Below, piece by piece: positions 1 through 4,509 of a stretch of DNA of 7,706 nucleotides. Every line of letters starts with the position of its first letter. The first letter of the stretch is position 1. The notes under the pieces are model-generated. The model had not been told where the DNA came from and searched no databases. It saw nothing but the letters and a program-made list of their open reading frames with translations. Source of the DNA: Phycisphaerales bacterium UBA1845 (lineage in GTDB: Bacteria > Planctomycetota > Phycisphaerae > UBA1845); the NCBI GenBank assembly GCA_002338715.1, contig DDIR01000131.1, forward strand, positions 7,223 through 14,928. The letters are read 5' to 3'. The position numbers were made by a program, and so were the translations under genes.

Positions 1-1
1 C

Positions 2-1018
2 CGCGATGACGAAACAACCGCCGACGTCAATCAGACGGAGTTACTGCAGGCGTTCGGCGAGCTTTATTTCAAAGATGCCCTCGGCGCAGATCAACCACTG
101 AGCTTTCGCGTGGGGCGCATGTCGTTCGACGCGGTTGATCGGCGCTTGTTTGCCCGCAATCGCTTTCGCAACACGACCAATGCCTTCGACGGTTTTCGCA
201 TCCGCATGGGCGATGACCAGTCGCCGTGGGAACTCGACGTGTTCGCCTTTCAGCCGGTCGAGCGGAGGCAGCGACATTTCGATCATGGCGACGACGAACG
301 ATGGATTTACGGAATCAACGGATACTGGCGCGGGTGGTCGCCATACCTCACGCTCGAACCGTACTATTTCATCCTCGACGAAGATCGAAAAGGTTACGAC
401 CGCGTCGATCGTGAGATCCACACGCTCGGCTTGCATGGGTTTGGACTCATCGGTGAAACCGGTTTCGATTACGATTTCAACGTCGCGTTTCAGTTCGGCG
501 AAACCGAATTCGCCAACCACCGGGCGTTCGCGATGCATGGCGAGATTGGCTACTCGTGGCCGCATCCGTGGAAACCGCGGGCAGCATTTATGATCGACTA
601 TGCCAGCGGCGACGACGATCCAGACGATGCGGAAGACAAACGGTTCGACCGACTCTTCGGAGCGGCGCACACGTTTTACGGATACTCCGACATCTTCCGC
701 TGGCAGAACACGATCAACCCAGCCGTCTACATTTCAGTGCGTCCTACCAAGCGCCTTCACCTCGAAGGGTACTACCGCACCTATTGGCTGGCCTCGGATA
801 CGGACGCCTGGGTTGGACCGGGAATCTCCGACTCGACCGGATGGAGCGGCGACTTCGTTGGACAGGAAATCGATCTGCGGGCTCGATACAAACTGTGCGA
901 CAATGCCAACCTCGACTTGGGATATGCCTATTTCATGCCGGCCGACTTCGTGCAGAACGCAACCGACACCACAGACGACAGCGATTTCTTCTATGTGCAG
1001 ATGGTTTGGACGTTCTAG
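2..1018 (+). CDS. Alginate export family outer-membrane beta-barrel protein, 5'-truncated by window edge
   Basis: An open frame runs from the window edge to a TAG at 1016-1018, giving 338 visible residues with no start in view. The region around 95-200 reads LSFRVGRMSFDAVDRR, then FARNRFRNTTNAFDGFRIR. This is the typical strand-turn-strand signature of the alginate-export (Alginate_exp) porin family, where R(V/I)GRQ.L..G..R and NT.RSFDG.R recur. The rest alternates aromatic and charged residues in amphipathic strands (YLTLEPYYFIL, LHLEGYYRTYWLA, ANLDLGYAYFMPADF) and ends FFYVQMVWTF. A terminal Phe after alternating hydrophobics is the usual BamA-recognised end of an outer-membrane barrel. Family members are about 400-500 residues, so roughly the first quarter, including any signal peptide, is missing. 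The substrate may not be alginate: many bacteria carry such porins without alginate synthesis. An ATG at 119-121 is internal and is not the true start. Confidence 0.8.
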   Translation, partial: RDDETTADVNQTELLQAFGELYFKDALGADQPLSFRVGRMSFDAVDRRLFARNRFRNTTNAFDGFRIRMGDDQSPWELDVFAFQPVERRQRHFDHGDDERWIYGINGYWRGWSPYLTLEPYYFILDEDRKGYDRVDREIHTLGLHGFGLIGETGFDYDFNVAFQFGETEFANHRAFAMHGEIGYSWPHPWKPRAAFMIDYASGDDDPDDAEDKRFDRLFGAAHTFYGYSDIFRWQNTINPAVYISVRPTKRLHLEGYYRTYWLASDTDAWVGPGISDSTGWSGDFVGQEIDLRARYKLCDNANLDLGYAYFMPADFVQNATDTTDDSDFFYVQMVWTF

Positions 1019-1029
1019 CCAGCTGCGGC

Positions 1030-2352
1030 TTACGGATATTCCCGTGCGGGCAGAATCGTACCGCTCAGCTCGCCGAATCCGACTTTGAAGTTGGGCGCGG
1101 TGCACACACCCGACAGCGTTACCGTGTCGCCGTCGGCGAGGAACTTTCGCTCTTCACCGGTGGGAAGCTTGATCGGCTTGGTGCCCTTCCAGCAGAGTTC
1201 CATCATGCTGCCGTACGAATCGGGCGTTGGGCCAGACACCGTTCCGGAACCGTAAAGATCGCCAGGCGCGACGTTGGTCCCGTTGCACGTTTGATGCACG
1301 AGCTGCTGCACGATCGTCCAGTACATGTACTTGAAATTCGTGCGGCTTATAGTCATTGATTCGTCCATCTTCGCCGACTTCAGATCGACCTTGAGGTCAA
1401 TGTCCAATCCCCAGTCGCCATCGACGCGCAGGTACGGCAGGACATCGGGCTCTTGAACGGGTTGGGCGACGCGAAACGGCCCGAGCGCATCGAGCGGAAC
1501 GACCCAGGGACTGACGCTGGTGGCGAATGATTTTCCGAGAAATGGTCCCAGCGGAACGTACTCCCATCTTTGAATGTCGCGGGCGCTCCAGTCGTTGACC
1601 AAGCCCATACCGAAAATGTGATCGGGCGCTTTCGATGCCGGGATCGGCGTCCCCAAATCGTTGGCTTGCCCGGTGAAAAATCCCATTTCGAGTTCGATGT
1701 CGAGAGCCCGACACGGTCCAAAGGTCGGCGCGTCGGCATCGTCGGCTTTGGTTTGTCCGCACGGGCGAACGATGTCGGTGCCGCTGACTATCACGGAACT
1801 GCTTCGACCGTTGTATCCGATGGGAATATGCACCCAGTTGGGAAGCAGCGGATTCGAAGGATCGCGAAACATCGAACCAATGTTGGTGGCGTGTTCCTTG
1901 GATGAGTAGAAATCGACGAAGTTGCCCACGCGCGTCGGCATGTGCATGGTCACGCCAGCTATCGAGACGAAGGCTCTGCTGCGCAAACCGGCATCATCGC
2001 GAAGCGCCTTGTCGGCACTAACGATATCATCGCACGAATCCGGCGCATCATCTTCAAGCAAAAGCGAAACCAATCGCCGCCGAACCGATCGCCAGGCGTC
2101 CAGCCCCATCGCCATGAAATCATTCAGCGCATCGCAGGCGAATACGTTGCTTTTCGAAACGGGCGTGTCTGAAAACAGCCCGGCATCATGAAGCGCGGCA
2201 AGATCGACAACGTGCGCACCGATCGCCGCGCCCACTTTCGGTTTCGATCCGCCGCAACTGAAAACACCATAGGGCAAATTCTGAATGGGAAAATCGCTAC
2301 CGTTGGCGCCCTCCACCCAGGATGTCGCCTTCGAATCTTTTGAGAAAATCAT
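1030..2352 (-). CDS. fahA: Fumarylacetoacetase
   Basis: This encodes a 440-residue fumarylacetoacetate hydrolase, the last enzyme of tyrosine/homogentisate breakdown. It splits 4-fumarylacetoacetate into fumarate and acetoacetate in the cytoplasm. The N-terminal FAH_N-like region is followed by the catalytic FAH fold. Key residues match the human enzyme, as I recall it, with a constant offset of 21: metal ligands D147, E220, E222 and D254; catalytic H154 in DFYSSKEHATN; substrate or transition-state residues R163, Y180, R258, Q261, Y265, K274, T278, T371 and E385. The C-terminal block SGPTPDSYGSMMELCWKG is also diagnostic. Length fits the family (about 420-440). The ATG start at 2350-2352 is preceded by AAAGG (plus-strand 2363-2367) at about 10 bases spacing. 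The gene lies 208 bases downstream of a same-strand gene and its 3' end nearly touches the convergent porin gene. It appears intact and functional. Confidence 0.97.
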   Translation of the reverse strand: MIFSKDSKATSWVEGANGSDFPIQNLPYGVFSCGGSKPKVGAAIGAHVVDLAALHDAGLFSDTPVSKSNVFACDALNDFMAMGLDAWRSVRRRLVSLLLEDDAPDSCDDIVSADKALRDDAGLRSRAFVSIAGVTMHMPTRVGNFVDFYSSKEHATNIGSMFRDPSNPLLPNWVHIPIGYNGRSSSVIVSGTDIVRPCGQTKADDADAPTFGPCRALDIELEMGFFTGQANDLGTPIPASKAPDHIFGMGLVNDWSARDIQRWEYVPLGPFLGKSFATSVSPWVVPLDALGPFRVAQPVQEPDVLPYLRVDGDWGLDIDLKVDLKSAKMDESMTISRTNFKYMYWTIVQQLVHQTCNGTNVAPGDLYGSGTVSGPTPDSYGSMMELCWKGTKPIKLPTGEERKFLADGDTVTLSGVCTAPNFKVGFGELSGTILPAREYP

Positions 2353-2394
2353 TATGGATTAGCCTTTGTTGTTTGCGTCAGTGAATAGCGACCC

Positions 2395-2417
2395 GTGCCA
2401 CGGCTCTGTGAGCCGTG
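2395..2417 (+). repeat. Palindromic repeat unit A (REP-like)
   Basis: The unit starts GTGC, followed by a perfect hairpin: CACGGCTC (2399-2406), loop TGT, GAGCCGTG (2410-2417). The same 23-base unit, with three substitutions, occurs in the opposite orientation at 2448-2470. The short perfect stem, 3-base loop and intergenic location fit a REP-type element. Membership of a genome-wide family is inferred. Confidence 0.65.
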
Positions 2418-2447
2418 TGACGCGCAATTGGGGTCAGTCGAATTCTG

Positions 2448-2470
2448 CACTGCTCACAGAGCAGTGGTAC
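2448..2470 (-). repeat. Palindromic repeat unit B, inverted copy of unit A
   Basis: On the plus strand this reads CACTGCTC (2448-2455), ACA, GAGCAGTG (2459-2466), then GTAC. Read on the minus strand it matches unit A at 20 of 23 positions. Two of the three differences fall on opposite arms of the stem and preserve pairing (G:C in unit A, T:A here). Units A and B are separated by 30 bases in inverted orientation, giving a 76-bp REPIN-like pair. Confidence 0.65.
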
Positions 2471-2500
2471 AGTTGACGATCAAACTTTCTGAGGAGCCGG

Positions 2501-2532
2501 GTGCCCCGTCCTTTCAGGGCGGGGGACTGACC
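2501..2532. repeat. Third palindrome with 3-base loop plus inverted octamer end
   Basis: CCCCGTCCT (2504-2512), loop TTC, AGGGCGGGG (2516-2524) forms a 9-bp stem with one G.T wobble. It is preceded by GTGCC, as is unit A, and followed by GACTGACC (2525-2532), which is the inverse of GGTCAGTC at 2432-2439. Its position 29 bases past the stop of the minus-strand gene at 2561 would suit a terminator, but on the minus strand no T-run follows the stem, so a repeat is the better reading. Confidence 0.5.
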
Positions 2533-2560
2533 ATTCAATGGAGTCAATCAAACCCCAACC

Positions 2561-3544
2561 CTAAAGCCACTCAAGGTGTTCCAGATCGTCAACGGGTTCC
2601 TGGAAACTGCAACTGCCAAAGCTGAATGCAAATTCGTTGCGAAGTTCCGCAATCTTGTCTGCCGACACCCTGCGGTCATTCCAACCGAACCCGTCTTCGG
2701 AGAACTCAAAGGAATCGGGATCCTCATCTTCGAGCAGCGTCTTCAGCCCGGCTTCGTCGATGCGCCCGCTGGCCAGCAACAACCCCCCGCCAAACACATT
2801 GAGAAATCCGTGCATCCGCGTGCTGACTGAATCGTGATAAAGTCGAACCGGATGATGCAGGCCAGCCGTCGCCTTAAACCCAATCCCGGACGCTTTGCAC
2901 GCATTGATGAAAAACGCCACTTTCTCCGGCGAGGGGAAAAGGTCGGCTGATATCCCACCCGTGCGAATCTTGACCGACACACGATGGCCAGCCGCCGATT
3001 CCGGACGGGACTTGGCGATGCTGTCGATGATGGTCGGAACCTTGTTCTTCCAACCTTCCAGGAATGGAACTTCCAAAAAGATGTGCGTCGCCACCGGTGC
3101 ATATTCATCGAACGCGCCGACGAGCTTGCCAAGCAACTCCGCAATCTGATCGGAATTGGCGGCATCGAAAACATCGGCTGGCCAACGACATTCGTACGCA
3201 TCGACGCAGACCCCATCGCTGAACTGATCGCTCAAATCCGCAATGGCAGCGAGGCTGTTCCTGGTGACCCGGTCAAGCCCGCGGGCATCTTTCGCCGGAT
3301 CGCCCAAAGCCGAAATCCGCCAGGGATTGTCGGGCGACGCCTGATCGAGAAAAATCTCGGCATGCAGCATGAATTCTTCGGCCCGAGAGCATGGGCAGAT
3401 GAATCGTCCCAACATCCAGGATTCCGGGCACTGGCGATATCCGTTGTACATCGCGACAGCCCGGTCCATGGGAAGCTCAGCCGGCGGAAACAGACCGGCA
3501 TAATCAATCAACCCGCTCATCAACTCTTCAAGTGCTGCGTTCAT
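2561..3544 (-). CDS. Conserved protein of unknown function, probable homogentisate-pathway neighbour
   Basis: This encodes a 327-residue protein from ATG 3542-3544 to TAG. I recognise the sequence style (LIDYAGLFPPA at residues 12-22, MLGRF at 44-48, KIRTGG at 192-197, FPSPEKVAFFINAC at 203-216, FKATAGLHHPVR at 223-234, HGFLNVF at 245-251, FGSCSF near the C-terminus) as a family usually left as hypothetical, but know no assigned activity. The glycine-rich loops, alternating strand/helix pattern and the paired His of GLHHP suggest a cytosolic alpha/beta, possibly TIM-barrel-like enzyme. There is no signal peptide or membrane segment. It lies upstream of fahA on the same strand, suggesting a role in aromatic amino-acid breakdown. 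The frame can be extended to a TTG at 3587-3589, but those 15 residues look unlike the rest, so the ATG is preferred although GGAG lies only two bases before it. ATG 3518-3520 is a further alternative. Confidence 0.85.
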   Translation of the reverse strand: MNAALEELMSGLIDYAGLFPPAELPMDRAVAMYNGYRQCPESWMLGRFICPCSRAEEFMLHAEIFLDQASPDNPWRISALGDPAKDARGLDRVTRNSLAAIADLSDQFSDGVCVDAYECRWPADVFDAANSDQIAELLGKLVGAFDEYAPVATHIFLEVPFLEGWKNKVPTIIDSIAKSRPESAAGHRVSVKIRTGGISADLFPSPEKVAFFINACKASGIGFKATAGLHHPVRLYHDSVSTRMHGFLNVFGGGLLLASGRIDEAGLKTLLEDEDPDSFEFSEDGFGWNDRRVSADKIAELRNEFAFSFGSCSFQEPVDDLEHLEWL

Positions 3545-3652
3545 CACTCCACTCAGATCATGTCCAGTCCCATGTGCACCGCTACACAAGCAGTGCGGAA
3601 CCCCGACATATGCGGTTTGGTTTCACCAGATCCCCCCGGACGCCACGCCCGG

Positions 3653-3681
3653 ATGATATCTTCGGTCGAATCCGGTATACA
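3653..3681 (+). promoter_or_regulatory. Possible sigma-70-type promoter for the selenoprotein gene
   Basis: ATGATA (3653-3658, 4 of 6 to TTGACA) lies 17 bases before TATACA (3676-3681). The pair sits about 150 bases upstream of the start codon. The -35 match is weak, and promoter consensus in this kind of organism is poorly known to me. Confidence 0.3.
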
Positions 3682-3816
3682 TTACAGACACAAATGATGG
3701 CAGCCGACAGCAGTTTTCGCAAGTCATGCCGCCATCTGACATCGAGATTCTCGGCTTCTCGCAGAGCCAAATTGAAACTGGCGTCCTCGGACCCCAACTT
3801 CACCCTCAAGGACAAT

Positions 3817-3821
3817 AGGAG
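3817..3821 (+). promoter_or_regulatory. Ribosome-binding site of the selenoprotein gene
   Basis: AGGAG lies 10 bases before ATG 3832-3834. It fixes the start of a gene whose first 13 codons end at a TGA, and so supports that short leader being the true N-terminus of a read-through protein and not noise. Confidence 0.7.
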
Positions 3822-3831
3822 CAGATCAAAA

Positions 3832-4182
3832 ATGGCCAAGTCCATCGATTGGTATTACCACCGCGGCAACTGAACAAGTTGCACCAAAGCGCAAGGGTTC
3901 CTTGCGAAGCACCATCTCGCCGCAACAAAGCAATCTGACGCCCGGAAAGAGAAATTGGGCAGCGATGACGCTCGCGATCTGGCCGAAAAAGCCAGCAAGA
4001 TCGTCGTATCCAAGGGAGCAAAGATCTCGCGGTTCGACCTCAAAAGAAGCCCCGAAACCCTGGACGAAGCCATCGCCGCGATGCTCGGTCCGACCGGCAA
4101 TCTGCGGGCCCCGACGATTCGCAAAGGCAAAACCGTCCTGGTCGGCTTCAATGAAGAGGTCTACGCCGAACACCTCGCGTGA
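3832..4182 (+). CDS. ArsC-family selenoprotein (in-frame TGA = selenocysteine at residue 14)
   Basis: Reading ATG 3832-3834 through TGA 3871-3873 to TGA 4180-4182 gives 116 residues beginning MAKSIDWYYHRGN-U-TSCTKAQGFL. This matches the ArsC-family (seleno)protein group: a short thioredoxin-fold protein with a strand, then a redox motif (U14-T15-S16-C17), then a helix. The C-terminal LLGPTGNLRAP-type segment appears here as MLGPTGNLRAPTIRKGKTVLVGF, carrying the Arg-Ala-Pro that places the conserved proline beside the active site in ArsC/Spx folds. The TGA sits exactly where the family has Cys or Sec, no other stop interrupts the frame, and the downstream 102 codons remain coding. A SECIS-like hairpin follows the TGA, and AGGAG precedes the ATG. 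It is likely a cytosolic thiol/selenol oxidoreductase; actual arsenate reduction is unproven. The alternative is a nonsense-mutated Cys gene, which the hairpin and intact remainder make unlikely. Expression needs SelA, SelB, SelC and SelD, not in this window. Confidence 0.88.
3890..3906 (+). promoter_or_regulatory. Bacterial SECIS element (selenocysteine insertion hairpin)
   Basis: CGCAAGG (3890-3896), loop GTT, CCTTGCG (3900-3906) is a perfect 7-bp stem. The stem starts 16 bases after the TGA and the apical loop begins 23 bases after it, inside the 16-37 base range I recall for bacterial SECIS elements. The loop opens with G followed by U, the feature SelB reads. It lies within the coding sequence (codons for A-Q-G-F-L-A), as bacterial SECIS elements do. 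Confidence 0.75.
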
Positions 4183-4509
4183 CAATGCGTCACCAACCCC
4201 GACCTCGCGGGTTTGTGTGCGACAGAATCCCGAGCAACCGGATCGGTCTGATTTTTCGAGCGGATGGGAGCCCACTTCCCATTTTATCAGATTTCGGCCG
4301 ATGGCGGTCAAGCGCTGGCGATCTGCGATGCGAGCCGTTATCTTGTGTCACCCGCATCGCGGCGGGTATTACGTGACCAAAATCCGATTCAGGCAAATCT
4401 GAGCCCGGACATCCTTCGCCCCGATAGGCGGACGTCTGGTTCAATGCTTCGTTTCGCTCGGAGTTTCGGTGTCCCCAAATCCAACTGGCAACTAAAGCGG
4501 AGATAACGC
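4183..4509. other. Intergenic region between selenoprotein and transporter genes
   Basis: These 327 bases hold no supported gene. Frames through them give unstructured Arg/Ser-rich peptides. The region contains a terminator-like hairpin (4264-4285), a weaker stem ACCCGC/GCGGGT (4350-4355 with 4362-4367) and the transporter's ribosome-binding site GGAG (4499-4502). A transporter promoter is expected here; TTGTGT (4343-4348) and TATTAC (4367-4372) are 18 bases apart but match consensus poorly. Confidence 0.6.
4264..4285 (+). terminator. Probable Rho-independent terminator after the selenoprotein gene
   Basis: ATGGGAG (4264-4270), loop CCCAC, TTCCCAT (4276-4282) makes a 7-bp stem with one G.U pair, running directly into TTTTA. 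It lies 81 bases past the selenoprotein stop codon and faces the right way. The stem is short and the T-run is only four, hence moderate confidence. Confidence 0.45.

Larger units (their letters stand above)
2353..2560. other. Palindrome-rich spacer between fahA and its upstream neighbour
   Basis: This 208-base stretch holds no credible gene. It contains the fahA ribosome-binding region at its left end and three compact palindromes, each with a 3-base loop (listed separately), plus an 8-base inverted pair: GGTCAGTC at 2432-2439 and GACTGACC at 2525-2532. Since the flanking genes are both on the minus strand, transcripts reading into fahA would carry these hairpins. They could therefore end or attenuate the upstream message, or simply be mobile intergenic repeats. 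Confidence 0.7.
3545..3831. other. Divergent intergenic region
   Basis: The 287 bases separate two divergently read genes and should carry both promoters. Frames crossing it on either strand have no family-like sequence or good ribosome-binding sites. A plausible plus-strand promoter (3653-3681) and the ribosome-binding site of the selenoprotein gene (3817-3821) are listed separately. I see no convincing minus-strand promoter and no strong palindrome. Confidence 0.6.

Noticed and set aside
41..670. A 209-residue minus-strand frame opposite the porin gene
   Set aside because: The plus-strand frame has clear porin motifs and a barrel C-terminus; the antisense frame has no recognisable family sequence and is a shadow of codon bias.
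2395..2532. Possible CRISPR-like array from repeated palindromes
   Set aside because: The units are inverted, only two match each other, and there is no regular direct repeat-spacer pattern.
3545..3589. N-terminal extension of the unknown gene to TTG 3587-3589
   Set aside because: The additional 15 residues are low in structure and the conserved-looking sequence begins only after ATG 3542-3544.
3582..3845. An 87-residue minus-strand frame in the divergent spacer
   Set aside because: It overlaps the selenoprotein start, has no convincing ribosome-binding site or recognisable family features, and would overlap the start of the unknown minus-strand gene region.
3532..3873. A 113-residue plus-strand frame ending at the TGA at 3871
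   Set aside because: Only its last 13 codons are real (the selenoprotein N-terminus); the rest has no family-like features and lies in the divergent spacer, before the AGGAG at 3817-3821.
3955..4182. A stand-alone 76-residue gene starting at TTG 3955
   Set aside because: It begins mid-domain with no good ribosome-binding site; the frame is continuous with the upstream MAKSIDWYYHRGN segment through a TGA with a SECIS-like hairpin, so it is the tail of the selenoprotein.
3832..4182. Pseudogene by nonsense mutation of an ArsC-like gene
   Set aside because: The stop lies exactly at the redox residue, is TGA, is followed by a well-placed hairpin, and the remaining codons are undamaged; decay would not be expected to give this combination.
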